Below, piece after piece: positions 42,001 to 57,000 of a stretch of DNA of 64,000 bases; position 1 is the first letter of the stretch; each line of letters begins with the position of its first letter. Below the pieces are notes generated by a model, which saw only the letters and a list, made by a program, of their open reading frames with translations, was not told where the DNA came from and ran no database searches. Both the position numbers and the translations under genes were made by a program. Source of the DNA: Strigops habroptila (lineage: Eukaryota; Chordata; Aves; Psittaciformes; Psittacidae); contig NC_044278.2 of the NCBI RefSeq assembly GCF_004027225.2, positions 96,092,743-96,156,742 on the forward strand. The letters run 5' to 3'.

Positions 42001-45000
42001 ATGTAACATCTACTAGAGGAAACAGCTTGCTGCAAGACCAAGTATTCGGCCTGGAACCTCTGACTCCCAGTACGGCCCCAGTCTGCCACTATTAAGGCCC
42101 ATGAGTACTATACTCTTGAGTTATCCTAATGGGAAAATCCTCTTCCAAGGGAACTGATAGAAGCCAATACTCAGGATGTTTAAAACCGGGATGGAAATAG
42201 TGGGAAGGAACAAAACTGCTTGATATCCAGAGAGTCTGTGTGACTCAGGACATGTTAGTTTTGGTACTTAATTTTTCTGATGCTTGATCTTTTCAAAAGG
42301 AATGTTTGTCACGTATACTGGCCTAAAAAGCATAAAAGGCTTACAGAAACTTCAGAATTTAATATTCTAAGTAACTGACTGTAAGGGGGAAAAGAATATT
42401 TTGTAAGCCACTTACCAGTGCATGATATGAATCTGAATGGTTTGTGCTAATGTTTTGAAAATATTAAGGATTTTTCTAACACTGTTATTTTTCTTCTTAA
42501 GGACTAGGTTCAAGACAAAGAAATTCTAAGAAAGAAAGGAGTTGGAGGGAGGAAAAAGGTGATTCAGGTTGGCCCTAAAAGCACATTGAGAGACTCATAT
42601 TCATTCCATTTGGTTTCAGGCATGTAGCCGAGGGTCCTACATTAGGAATGCGTTTTCTGTAGACTTCAGCTCTAAACAACAGCTAGGGAGAGACACACTT
42701 CATACCTCTCTTTTTATTGACTACAGAGGGAGCTGAGGGAGGGTACAGTCCTCATTTTGGCATCTGAGGTTTACATGAGCCTTTGAGCTTAATTATCCCT
42801 TTTTTTTTTTTTTAATTCTGTATATATTAGTTATGCAACAAACATGAATTAAATATTACCTTGAACCATATTAGAATTACATGAAAACCCCAATACAATT
42901 CTCAAGCCTATTAAAATGTGTCTGTGCAATTAGTCTCCAAGCACACTGTTGTCTCCTCCTTTGTCACTCCCCATCTATTTATTTTTCCTCTTGTCTCATT
43001 TTTTATGTTCTGCCTGTACATAGACTGCCACTTCCTTGGTTCAGGACTCATTAATTCTCCATGTCCTATGTGCCTGCAGCACTTTGGGATAATAAAATAA
43101 CAATGTGAAGTAATAGAAAGCTGCTTCTACTTGCAGTAAGCAAAAGGCAAAATGTTGTCTTGCTTCTATCTAAAATCCAAGCAGTGCAGATTCATATTGA
43201 ATTAACCACCAACTGCTGAACGCAGATACACTGAAGGACAGCCCTGGGCTGTTTTCAAACAGAAGTGCAGAATAAATGAATCCTTTCTTGGGATGCTTGG
43301 AGGCAGCTGGATGTATATTGCTTGCCTCTGGGCTTCTGAACAGTGACATGTTACACAGTTTTCACACCCTTCCAAATATAGATGGTGCCAAATGATACTA
43401 ATAGGACTTGCTGCTCAAATACTGTGCAGCATTATGGCCTGCACAGCATTACTTAGCCAGTCCCTGGGATCGCTTCCCCTTGGTCTCTGCTCAGAGCCAG
43501 GCCAGCACTGTGTACATGGCCCAGCAGCAGCAAGAAGGAGTTCTTCTCTGCTCACGTCGTTACTGCTTCTGCCTTTGCCAGCTACACAAGGGTCCTGGAG
43601 GAGGTGGATTGAGGAACAAGTTTTTGTTCATGGAGGAGGTGCTATGTAGCAGGTATATATGGAGTGACTGAGATGGGCTATTAATGACCTAATTCTGTGG
43701 TCCCTGCCATGTGTGACAAAGATGTTTCCTTTCTCCCTGGCATTATTGAAGTAGCTGGTAGTGCAGGATTTAGTAAAGAAGAGAGTGAAAGAGACCTGTA
43801 AGCCCCCATTGACAGCTTTCTCCCCAGCATTGCAGACGTTTCTCAAAAGCCACAATAGCCTCATGGTATTTGATGGTATTGGAGGATTTTTTTCCACAAG
43901 TATTGTGAAAAATTCAGATTGTGTGATCTTTCACTGCTCCGGCAGGATCAGCAATGGGGTAATTCCTCATGTTTTTTCTCACCTAAATCAGCAGTCTTTG
44001 CATCTGATCTGCAGAATACTGAGTGCTAAGCACACAGCTGCACACGGCTGTGAAGTATTTGGATGACTGTAATTGCTTTGTTTCTTCTGCAGAGATATGT
44101 CCATACTAAAATTGAAAGCAGCCACTATAGTTATGTGGGGTTGATGTCCATTATTCCCTTGGGTGCCTGAGAGCCTAAAGTATGAAGTTATCCTGAGAAT
44201 ATGCTTAGATACTATCTATTTCCAGACAAATATATTGGGAGTCAAGGCTCACATGTTTTTTAATTTAAAGCAATATTGCAAACTTGATGCAAATATGTAT
44301 ATACACCAAGCATTTAGGTTTGAATCCAAGAACTGTGTTTCCACTCCTCAGAGAGTTTGCATGTTATGTTTAGGGCACTGCAGGACATACATGCAGGACG
44401 TTAATTGTGGCAGACAGCTCTGGTGAGTGGGGTCCAGTTTAGCGACCCAGTGAGTGGGGGAGTGGAGTCTGTGTGACTATGATCTCCAAAACCACACACT
44501 CTGAACTCATAGGTAGGGCCTCAAAGTGGAAACGAATCGTTTTTTAAATATTCAGTGATGGCATATTTGTTTTACCTTAGTATTTCTGAATCTTTAGGAC
44601 ATAAACGGGCCATGTTTTAATCAGCTCAGAAAGGGGTCTTCGGGAGTTTGGGGTTATATGCAGGAGCAAGATTTTGTTGCACCAAATACTTAACTGCTCT
44701 GATTTTCTCATGGGTAATCCAGTATGCACTGAAGTAGAACCAATGGATGTATGGTTTTACGGAGAGATGTCTTGAAGATGAAAAGGGTTTCCTAAAACAA
44801 AAAGATTTGTCATCTAAATGTTTATAGTTTGGTGCTCATTTTGTGTCTTGCCTGCCAGTTGTGACCAAAGAAGAATAAAAATTCTTCTCTTCAAGTAGAG
44901 TTCTCTTAAGAAAAGAAAAAGTCTGCAAAGCAGCATTTAAAGGACATAAGATAAGAAAGACGAGGAGCAGGGTCAAAACCTAGTAGACTTCTTCTCCCAA

Positions 45001-48000
45001 CCTGTGTCTGTACGAACCTATTTTTTCCTTATAAAGTGCATTCTGAGCTTCAATATTTATTCCTAAAGTTAGGTAGCGTAAATAGCCCTTAGACAAAACC
45101 CTAGCCACTTTACTTACGTAGGTGTTTTCAAAATTCATGTGAGATGCCAGTTTTTCTGAGCCATGTTCAAGACCTGTTCTGGTTTTTATCTTAGCACAAA
45201 AATAATGCTAAATGGGTGTTCAACTATTTTAATATGCCAAATGACTTAGATTTGGTACATTTTTCATGATCTCTTTTAGATTTAATATGGTCTAACTGAA
45301 ATGTTTGTCTTGCAGGTCTGAGTACAGCCGTATGTCTTCTACCAGCAGTAAGTATAACTCTGATTTTTTTTAAATTGGATTCTCATATTTTCTTTTATTC
45401 TGGTTGCTAATTTTTATTAATATCAACCTAGTGTTATGATGGAGTTCACTTTGACACAGTAAAGCCCCCATTCCTTCTCTTCTTGGATCTGTGTCTAGAA
45501 ACAATATAGAAAATTAAACTGATTTTAAACTGGATATTAATGACTAAAATATGAGCCTTGTATAAAGTCATAAATAATGGAGCTCACAAGAATGCAAGAA
45601 AAATGAGAAGAAAATCTGTAGACACTGTGTGGCCAGTGCGAATGGGTCCTCCGGCCAAATGAGTTTGCAGTGATGAATGTCACTAGTGCGGGAGGATGCA
45701 GGAATAATTGAATACTTATTGTAAGCTGATGCCAAGGAACGACTTGAGAGCAAAATACGTGAAGAATTCTTTGATTTCAAAGATTATAGATGCTCTAGTA
45801 AGCGTCACAGTCTTTCTAGGTGTTTATGAAAGCCAGCTGAATTTCAGGTTATCTGACTGATAAAAGATGAATCCTCGTGTCTGGAGTATCTTTTCTTTCT
45901 TTTTCAGCAATGCAATATCACAATTCTTTAAGGAACAAGGAGCACTTTTTCAGTGCTCTCTCTGCACACTCCAGCCATTTTCTTAGTTGTAGGACATACT
46001 GTATCCACAGCATTTTGAAATGTAATAATGCTTATTCAGGTACAGCTACTAGTATCTCTCTTCAAAGTGCAAGGTGATGCCTGTCTCCCTGATTCACACA
46101 TAGACATGAGCTTTATTTATGCCAAACAAGCAGATCAAAAATTCACAGATGACAAATTGTGTTTTATAATCTGGATCTTTAACCACCATGAAAATCAGCA
46201 GGGAAGAAAGCTGCCAGTTTTTTCTCATTCACACATTCTGGCTGAAGTGTGGAGAGGGTTATTTTCCATCTTCCATGGTCTTCAGCAGAGGGCTTTTATT
46301 GATTTCAACAAGAGCTGGATCAGACAGTGTTCATAATGTCTGGCTCCTGAGCTGATGTGACTAGCAGGGAGCTCTCTGTCTTTCCTCCATCTGCTCAGTA
46401 TGTGTGTGTCTGAGAAAGAGAGAATTTTGTGCATTTTTTTCCTAAATTCTGCTGTTTAAATAGAATTCTAGATTCCTGCTGCCAGACATAGTTATTTTAA
46501 TGATTGAGAGGCAATTGTGATAGTAAAAGCATATTGGATTTGACTGGTTACACCAGATGTGTGCCCCGCCACCCCTATAGCTCACAGTTTTGGTTGATGG
46601 CTTCGGGAATACACTGCCAGCTTCCTCCTCTTTCTGGGTGGTGACTTAGAGTTATTTGCCTAGTAGAAGTGCTTATTTAGTAGATAAGTACAGAAGACAA
46701 GGTGTAAATAAAGTATTTCTCATCTAAAGCTTTGTTTTTAATCCCTTACCAACCTGGCATGACTGCTGCACATTTTACAAATTAAGATGACATTTAAAGG
46801 TAACATAAATTGCAGTTGTAAGTCTTTGTTTTTATTAAACAAGCTGTTGGTAAGGATGATTTTTGGTTGTGTGGCAGCTACAGTGTGTCATGTTAACTGT
46901 GGTCACCTCAGTGTCTTGATGGCCATGGCTGTCCAGAATATGTGGGAATTACAGTTGAATTTCAACACAGTAATTTATCAGTACAAGGAGGTATTATCAT
47001 TCCAGCAAAGACACAAAAGTTCAAGAGATGGGACAGTCCCCTTTCTCTTTTCTGCTTCCAAGGCAAATTATATTGATACAGCTTCACAAGTAGCAGTGTT
47101 TAATTTATCCTTTTGTGGGCTTTGTGTGGTAGGTCTGGTCAGACAGTGCAGGAATAACAGAAACAGCTACATAAAAGTATTTCAGTAAAATAGAAATGCT
47201 TTCATGTTGGAGGCTGGCAGTCAGGGGGTGCATAATTCATTTGAAGAAAAAAGTATTGTGGAAGAGATACTAGGAAAAAAGGTGATTTGGCCATTTTAAT
47301 TTCTTTGGGGAAAAGATGTGGTAAGTGGTATCATTCATAGTAGAAAAAGCAGCCTAATCAATGATACTGTTAGGCACTAACATAATACAAAGTAAGCTGT
47401 TGTGAATTAAAAAGCAAGGAATCTCCATTACCTACAGCTGCTTCAGTGGAAGCTCCTGTTCTAATGAAGTGGAGTTTATCTGAACCAGAAGGATTACAGG
47501 CTAATTTGGGTTTACAGGAGTCTTATTGGTGGTACCAGTGGAGCTCCAATTTCAGTGTTTAATAAATGAATAATCTTCTAAATTTCTGGATGAACTCCAC
47601 TGGACAACAGTTTTCCACTGACATGTCAAGAAAAGGATAAGAAAGATTTAGCAGGTGAATTAACTACAGCTGCCTCTACCACTTGCTGTGATGACAGCAG
47701 CTGAACAAACTGCAGGACTTTGCACCAATGCAAAAGCATACAGGAACCCTAGACCCCTTCCAAGTCAGAAGTAGAATCTCATCGGCTGCTAGATGGCAAT
47801 GGAAGGATCATTCTGTTATATGTGTTATTTCTAGTACTTTTTTTCCCCTATGCATATGGCAGCAGTTATCATGGGCAACGTAGCACTTCAGCAGTTCAAA
47901 GCCCTGCCTAGTGAGTTGGTTGGACCTTGGGTCTTATTCAGCAACCCAGTCCTTTTCTTTGTCCTTGTGTTCCAGCTTTGGGTAACCCAAAAATGCTTTT

Positions 48001-51000
48001 TACTGGCAGCATCCATCTAACATTTGTGGTTTTGTGCAGAGAGTACTTTGGGAAAGAGTACCCAAGTTTGCAGAGTGTGTTTATTTCTGCAAGAAAATGC
48101 AGCAGTTATTTGCTGTGCGGGCTCTGGCTGTTGTCACGGTGACTGTGTGCCACTTTGTTCTTACTAAGCAGAGTAAATAGGCCACGCAAACCTGTCTGCT
48201 GGATGCTGAGTTCTGAGTTATTACAGCTTTGAAAGGTTCAGCAGTGTGATTTGAAGAAAGAGAAGTGCTAAATTCATTTTGACATTGTTTTCCCTGAATT
48301 GTGGTGTGTAGAGCCACTTTTCCCTTTGTTCTCTAGCAGGAGGTATCGTTTGTTTTATTAAGATACTTTGCTCAATGGTGTGCTCTTCATTAATCTAGGA
48401 AATGTATCAAGCTTCTTTTTGCTCATATTTTCAATTACCTTTTCCATTATGGTTTTCAATTACCATCAAGGACCCCTAATCCTATATGAGAGGGAATTGT
48501 GCTAGGCACTTTATGCACAGAGAAGAGACCTTTACCCAAAGTACATAATACCAAAATATAAAGACTGTAGGTGGCATACGGATACAGACCCTTAAAATCA
48601 CAAAGAAATAATTAATTAGTATTGGTCAGCACAATAAGCAACAGTGTCTGCACATCAACATTTTAATTATCTTCAAATTGCTTTGAGATGTGTTTCAGGG
48701 ATGATTTTCGACAAGGGAGGAGGAGTTTTGGTGGGGGCTGCTTATTTCTTCCTTTGCATAATCCTTCCTTTCCTATAATAATAAAGAGCATTTATGATAA
48801 TGGCTCTTCAGAAAGACCCAAACCAGAAGCTGGCATTTTGAAGCGAGACTTTTGTGATTTGTAACGTTTGAAATATCGCATATCTGGTCAGCTCTGGAGC
48901 CAGTTTAACGAGGTCGTCTTAGAAATAATTGTGGAAGCGAGTGATTTATTTTTGTCCCCTGACATTTTTCAGCTAGGTAATCAGTAGGGAGCTGCCTGGA
49001 TACACATTTGTACTGTTCCAGCTAAGTCATTAAATGAAACATAAAACTGTCACTATGGGATAAGATGCAAGTTTGTGGCAGATTTTAGAGCACTTGAGAT
49101 GGTAAAAACCCTGTAGCACGCAGTGGTTCATGATGTGCTTCTCAGTGAGGTAAAGGGCTTGTCACTCACCTGCTCTGTAGTTGGAAAGCTGGTAATTTGC
49201 CTTGCCCTGCTTCCCTGCCTTTCATTTACCAGCTGGGAAATGATTCGGTCCTTCAGGGATGTTTTTAGATTGTTCATATTCTTCCATGATAAACGCAAGA
49301 GCTGGGATATTAAAATTTTATGTCTGTGTTGTGCATACTTCCTAACCCATGGAGTTTCACCCACTTTCTGGTTCTAAAAATTAAGCGCAAGACAGTTTCT
49401 TTTAGCAGATTTACAAATATGTGGGTTTCTGAGCATGTTTCCTTTCAATATTTTTTTTTCTGTTTGGTGTTCTATTCCTATGCTAGTATAACTTCCAATC
49501 TTTGTTTTGGGATTCGGTCAGCGTTTTGTCAGTGTCATCTGCATCAGCTCCCTGGGCTGGTTTTGGGCTCTATTTTCTCTACAAGTGGAAAGAGTCCTTA
49601 TATGCAAAACTTGCAGTCTTTATGGAGGGCTGGTAAGGGTAAGGCTTTTCTTATTCTTGATTCCAGAGGCAGGGTGAGGTGCTAAAGCTGTATCTTACCT
49701 TCATGCACCAGCTGTGTATTGAAATAGGCTGCCCTAATGGCACTTTAGAAGGATGTTATTTCCTGAGTGGTGTCTGCTCTTTGTGCTGGATCTGGCCATG
49801 GGGAATGGGAAATAACCAGCGCCACAATACTTACTATTTATGAAAAGCCCCTTGAAACCTAGTGTTTGTGTATGTACCTGAACAAGTCAAAGACGACCTT
49901 TTCCTTTCAGACTTACTCCTTGTCTTTTTTATGGCACGTAGTCAAGTGACAATATTCAAATGAGATAAAAATGGTTGCCCAAAAGATAGCGCTGTCCTGA
50001 ATTTGGGGCAAACATGTGTTTTCTTGAAGCTGCATTACCTTCTTCTCCTGATTCAGTACTGTAATTATCTGCCCTCATTTTAAATAACCGTGTTTACTCT
50101 GAAGCCAGCTGTGGTGTTAGGGCCTCATTAGAAGTAGAAATTGCATATTTGTGGACCTGAGGACCCATCAAAAGCTACGCAGGTGCCAGTGTAGTCCATC
50201 AGGTAGGTTGCAAGGGGTGAGTGTTAGGCCACCTGTCCCATCCATGCTTGGAGCTTGCCAAGGCACTGTTACATGACAGTTTTCACACCACTTCCATACC
50301 ATGTGCATGTAACAATATGCTGCCTCTCTCTTTTGCTCTTTCTGGTTTGGCTCTTTTACTCTCCCCCTCCCAACCCCAGCATCTGCTTCTTGATGTTACC
50401 TGGCAAAAATCTTCCTCTTCCCTCTCTGTTTGAGTTATTAGATTGCAAGTATTGTTGGCAGGAAATGTGAAGGGGAAAATGTGCCCTTGAATAAAAGAGA
50501 CTATAGAGCTAGCCTGAGCACTAGGTCCTTTATAGAGGAGACCAAAGTCAGTGTCTCCAGAACTTCTCCCATTTCTAATTCTTGAGAATTTTTGTTACCA
50601 AACATTCCAGAGACCGAGGGATCACCTCTGTCAAAATGGGCACTAATGAAGCTTTTCACAAAAAGAGGTAGCCTTCCTGGTTGCAGAGATAGTGGGAGCT
50701 ACAGGAATGTAAAGATCTACAGTATTATGCAGATGTATAGGTGCCTTGTAACAATAGTATGTGGAGAAATGACTTCCAGTTACTTGTGTATTGTTTAAAA
50801 ATCTGGCTGCCTTCAGTTAACTGGTAAAGGTGATGAAAAATAACCACGAGCAGGAAGGGGGCTCGGTTTGATTTGGGTTTTTAAAAATCTGTCACAAAGC
50901 TACAATTTCATAATGTAGTTGCCTACTGTAAGTTAGATTACTTCAAATCAGTTCTGACCCAGGCACTGCTGTCTGGGTATCTTCTGTTTCTCCAAACAAC

Positions 51001-54000
51001 GTAATTTAATAAGTGTAAAGATATAATTATTTTACTGCAATGCAAAGATATGTTGTGGTATATTGTTTATGTCTAAAGGGAACTGAGATGCTTTTACAAT
51101 GGCTGGCAAGAAGCTGTATTAAAAACAATTGTAAAAACAATTTAAAGTGGGCTTGCCAGCATCATGCTGCATTTCCAGAAGGTGTTATTATAAAAGGAAG
51201 ACTTATTAAAGTATGAGGAAAAATGAAAGAGGAAATTGAACCTAAACGATGTAGAGCTCTCAGCCTGCAGCATCTGTCAATATTGCAAATTCAGGTGGTT
51301 TGTATAGCAGTGAAATCTGAAGTGTCAGCTTCTGTGGAAAATACAGTCAGCATATTCTGCATATCTTGCTTGGCCAGTGTTATACTGCTAGAGGTAAAGA
51401 GCAATGCTGTTTCGCACTGAAGCTGTGTGAAGCAGGAAAATGCCATTGCTACATGCCACCTAGAAGTTGTTGGATGTGCAAAACATGTTTATGTAGCTGC
51501 TTATCATCAAATTCCACCACAATGAAGGAGCAAACACTTGTGTAAAGCATAGAAAAGTGTAATACTGAACCACAGAAAGTTGGGGTTGGAAGGCACCTCT
51601 GGAGATTGTCTAATCCAAGCCCCTTGCTGAAAGCAGGGGCAGTGAGGTTGCTCAGGGCAATGTCCCGTTGTGTTTTGGATATCCCCATAGCCTGTCTGGG
51701 CAACCTCTTCCAGTGAGTGACCACCACAATGAAAAGCTGTTTTCTTATGTTTAAACAGAATTTCCTGTATCTTATTTTGAATCTTCCAGAGCAAAATCAG
51801 CAGGCCCTGTTGCTCTCCAGTCTCTAATTCCCCCCCTCAGCTGCATAATTTTTAATCAACTTCTTCCTGGTTTGCTGGTATTTAATCACACAGTACCATT
51901 CCCCCTCCCAGCCCCACCAACATCCCAGTCTCATCCACATGCATCCACACATGACGCATCCTGATTTTTAAGAGCTGTAAATGGACCCCTGGCTATGTCA
52001 GGAATGGTATGGAGTTATCACTGCTGCTAAGCACCTTTGCCTGGAAAACATGCTGGAGCTGTTGGTGTTGAGTTAACCTTGTTATTTTCACTTTTACCCT
52101 TTAAGAAGCTGAGGTTAGGATGCTGTTTTAGTAGGGACATAGCATGTTGAGGTTGGTCTTACTGCACATGGTTATTTAGAAGCATAAGGAGTAGAGACAA
52201 AACATGCCCTTAAAGACATGACTAACGAAGGCCAGTGGCTGGAGAGAGAAGATAAAAAATGAAGCACAGTCATGTGTAAGGATGTGCACAGATGAATGTA
52301 TAACTGTGTTTGTTTGAAATAAAATCTAGATTTGATTTTTGTATGCCAAGTGTGTGGCATTAACCGCAAGCATGCTCTTCCCTTGTAAAGACTGAAGTTC
52401 CTGTTTAAATGTACCCATGTATCTCTGTTCTTCTTTAAAATCAGAGTTTCACTCTTTGGGATCACACCAAACCATGTATCCCAGGGTTAAATTACTTCCT
52501 ACTGGCTTAGTGCTGGCTTTGGATTTTTGTGTCAAGGGGATAAAAGTGTACCCTAAACAGTTAGTGGACCAGAGCTATCAAAACTCTGGTTTTGTTGTTC
52601 TGTATTTCATTTTCTGACCACATCCAGTCAGGTTTTTATGCTGTCATATAGATACAGTGAACATAAACTAGACTAGTTATTAAAAAATAATAATAATTCC
52701 TGTAGGAATGACAATCTGAATGTTTTTTTCTAGCTCATTTTTTAAGCATGCATAGTCATAATCAAAACCACGTAAGCAAATATTTCTTTTCTCCTCAAGC
52801 GTGATCCAGAGCATAGGAAATCTTTGATAGACACTGAGCTATCGAGTGCCACACAATTCTAGTAAAAATTTACAAGAAAGATTATAGAGAAAGTCGCATT
52901 GAATTAGGTGATGTGGGTTGAATTTGCCTCTGTGGAAGTGTTACATCTGCTGTCCCAGAAAACCACATGGAGCTAGGCAGCTATTTAGTGGGTCTTTTAC
53001 CTTAAGCAAAGGGTTGCAGGAGAGATTGCATTCCAAGTTCAGCTGGTACGGTGATGAGAATAATTTGGAAATTGTTGAGACATCTGTCTGAATAGTTAAA
53101 GCCCAAAGAAGGAAGCTAAAGAAATAAATCTGTCCCATGGCAACTCCTGACTCAGAGGCACTTGTTGTGGCAGAACAGGAAAAGCCATCTGACTCAGTGA
53201 GTCAAGTGACAGAACACTTGTGAAGGCTGAAGCTGTTAAGGCAGTTTCTACTAAATAAGTGCTGTTTTGAGAATGCCAACAATTAATTTTCTCACTTTAT
53301 GGCTGCAGTACCTTATCAAGGTGTATTTTCTTTAATTTGAATTTTTAAAAATGCATAAATAAAATTCATTTATGCAAGCTCAGTGGGGAACTGGGACATT
53401 TGGTAATCGGTGCTTGCCACATTTTGAGCAGTAGATGTCCACTGCCTGCTTCATTTTTGTTGGTACCACGCATTTGCTGATTAATAGTTTAGGGCAAAAA
53501 TCTTGTATTTGTAATGTCTGAAAGGTTCATGAAATAATTACCAGGTGACTCCTGGCTGCCACCGTATGGGACGAGGATGAAGCACCAACAACAAAGCATG
53601 TTTTCTATTGCTGCTTTTTTTTTCCACCAGCTGGTATGGAGTAGGTCTTTTGAACCACATTCTGCTGTTGGCTGAAAGGATTATGAGATTCAAAATACTT
53701 TTCCAGTTCTGTAGAGTCCAAATAGTTCCTCAGCTGTGATGCTAATATTGTTGATTGATTGCCTACAGAGAAACAAACATGGCAATGCTTGGCCATGCCT
53801 CAGGGTTTGATCCCGTATTTTATTTAAATGCGTCTTGAGTGTAGATGCTTTATTGTGACTTCTGCCTTCTCTCTGGCTGGGTTTCCATGTCACCTCTTTG
53901 TGATACCAGGAAGGTTTGTACAAAAAGTACAAACTGATTAAAATAAGAGATCTCCCTGAAAACTAATATTTGTAGCCAAATCAATTCTCTGACTGCTACC

Positions 54001-57000
54001 AGAAGGCACAATCCTGATTACTCCTTGTCTGAGAGCTTCTTTTCAGTCTACTCAGAAAGCTGCTTCAACTTGCATCTAGATCTGACACATGGTAAGAACT
54101 GGAAACGCTTAGCTGGGAATAGTAAGGGGAAGAGTGCCAGCAGTGAAGTCTTAAATTGTCTTAAGCCCATCATAAAATCACACTCTCAGTTAACTAGAGT
54201 ACATTGTGTGAGGTATGGAGCTCATTGCTGGACCACATTTGTAAGCTGCTCAAGTGTACAGTGCTTCTTGGGTATTTTTAAGGCAATGTTCTTTCTGCCC
54301 TTTCATAAAAACCATATTTTTGAGAATCTCAGCTTTACATAGCAGTCAGATTTTAAGAAAATACAGTGCCTGCAATCAAAGGACTTTGCACAGCATGGTG
54401 TTGGATGCAGTTTGAATCCTGACATGTATGGTACAGCTTTTGATTTACTGGTGATTGATGATGGGAGTTTTACTGAATTACTACGCATTACAACTCTGTA
54501 CAGAGTCTGATACTAATACCGAAGATCAGTGTCTGGGTTCTTGCCAAGTACAGTGATCCATATCTTTCTTTAGGAAAATGTTGATTGGGGAAGACATGCA
54601 TCTCTGCAAAGCTTTATCCACATTATACAAACAGTATGAAATAACAATAAAACAAATTAACATAATAGTTGATCATTAATAATTAATGCACCTTCCCTGT
54701 ATTTCTCCACTGGACTGAATTTAGCAACAATGTAGGCTGTTAATCAAGTCCTGTACCTTACGCTAATGGCCCAGGCCCATTTGTGCCAGTAGCATCACCA
54801 AAATCACTGTGGCAAATCCTGTGAGAAGCAGGTCATGATTGTGCTTCAGTTCTCTACTCAAGGGGTTCTTATCATTGTTTCTTCTTGTGTGTTTCTGAAA
54901 TACATAGAATGGCAATTGCCAGCTCTTTTGCATGAATAAGCAGTATTTTTAGGGTATCAAAAAATTTTTCCTTGCTGTTTCTCTTATGGGTATTTGGTCT
55001 CCTGTGAGAATTATTCTCTGTGTGATATTTGAGACCCTAGATTGGCAAAGAGAGATAGATTGTGACTTTTGAGTAAAGGTAGTTTGAAGATGCCAAATCG
55101 TGTGAATCTGTTCTGTGTCATGGACAGATGTACAGACTGAGACATCAAGACAGCTCTCGAATTGTGGTGAACTGTAAGGAAGGGAAGAGGGGAAATGAGA
55201 ATAATTGACATTCGGTAGAATATCCCTGAAGGTGTAGGAGTACACCAACACTTTGCTTTTCTGCAAGTTAGTAGCTAAATCTGTAATTGAAGAGAGTATT
55301 GAAGTAAGACTTCATTGCTTTCAAGAGTATGAATAGATTATTAAAAAAAAAAACCCTGAAATTCTGATAATTTCTCACACTGCTATTGCCAATGTAACAT
55401 ATGGTGTCAGCAGCATATTTTGAGGGAGGAGAACATCAGGTTGCAAGAGCACCATGCAACAAGAATAAAGAGCTCATAGAGAAGACTGCAGCATTGGCAG
55501 AAAAATCCTTATCCGAGTAGCGTGTTTGTGACGAATTGCCAAGCCATTTGCTGGCTTGTAACCAAGGTGTGAAAGCACCCACTGAGAGTTCCTACAGTTT
55601 GTCTGTGTGAAGATCCCATACACAGAGTTCTCAGAGTTGGGCTCTTTCTTTACCGGGTGTTTAACACACAGTAAAGCACAGCCTCTTCTTTGATATGCCT
55701 ACAGGCTCCGTAAAGCTTTGGTAGAAGACACAGACACAGCAAGAAGTCTGTAGTGTCAAGGACATGGGATTACACAGCCAGAAACACAATGTGGCACTCC
55801 CATCCCTTTTTTAGCCTGTTTTTGAAGGGAAACATGATGTGACTGTGTGCCATCTTTCTTCACAGAGACACCAACTTCCCACAGGTTTCATCAGAACTGG
55901 ATGAAAGGCAGTGGGACAAACTTTTGCCTCCATGGAGAAAAAAGACTGTAATGTGAGTTCAAGCTACCTCTTCTCCTAACCTGCAGCTGGACAGACAGTC
56001 CACAAGTGACTTTACATACAGTGTGAAGAGTTTCTTGTCTGCCAGGTAGTTAGGAGATAAGTGAGAAAGCTGCAGTACTGTGAATGAGGAGATGAGGGAA
56101 ATAGATGTCTGTGACCTAAGAAGTCCTGGACCTTTTGCTTTGCTATGAGTAGTCAGAAGCCTGACTAAAGAAGTCAAAGAATTTGGTTGTGGAGGATGTA
56201 ATGGAAGACATGACAATCACATAGTTCAAGAGCATTTCTTTCATCACAAAAGCATGTCTCATGTTGACAAAATGGTACAGCAAGATAAGATACTAGAACA
56301 AGAATGATCTCCAGGATAAAAATGTACACACACAAAATTTTCCCTCCGATTTTAGTTGCATGGCTGAGGGGCCCAAGATGGAAGTGGAGTTACTTGGTTC
56401 CCACTACACTTGTGGACAGGGAAGAGGCTGGGCTTTATCTGATGTTTGATTATGTCTCTCCCAATGGACTACAAAAAGAGCCCAGGACAGCCAGCCTACT
56501 GCTAGAGGGAAATCTGTCAGGTACCTAATTTTCAGTGGGATGACTCTGGGCCACAATGGTTATGTTTCCTATGAAGAAGATATGGGTCATATGGTTCTGA
56601 AAGCAAGCTGAGGTGGCAATCTTGGCACTGTAGGCCATACGACTACAAACAGGAAAGCAAGTGTCAGGGTGCAGTTGAATGATCAGCTTAAGATGTGTAG
56701 CTACACAAGTACCCACGCCAACATAAGGGAGTGAACAGGAGTGCATGGAGTGAGATGGTCCCTTTCAACAGCAGCTTAAGCTGATCATGTAAGGTTACCC
56801 TTAGGCAGGTCAGGGGAATGTAGCTGGTGGGGGAGGGATGAGAACTCACACTGCGCTGTAGCACGGTGGGGAGTTTCAGCAATTGCTGCACCATCTAACA
56901 CCGAAGGCACCACATGATGAGATCTGCCATTGCCTTTGCTTGATCATGCAGGGCCTCTGTGGGTGTTAAGTATTACTTTTTGATAAAATTCATTCCCATA

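Larger units (their letters stand above)
36077..45315 (+). other. FAM124A: FAM124A intron 1 (9.2 kb)
   Basis: It is bounded by GTGAGT and TTTGTCTTGCAG. It contains a CR1 fragment (36366-36466), a 10-bp palindrome (36484-36506), A-rich DNA (38132-38168), a 27-A run (39053-39079), a 17-bp duplication (39842-39875), a GAT-repeat open frame (40273-40668) and a T-run (42800-42813). No other gene is visible. Confidence 0.85.

Noticed and set aside
46787-47188. 133-codon plus-strand open frame in FAM124A intron 2
   Set aside because: Composition is random-looking, with no domain, no splice signals and no matching frame nearby.
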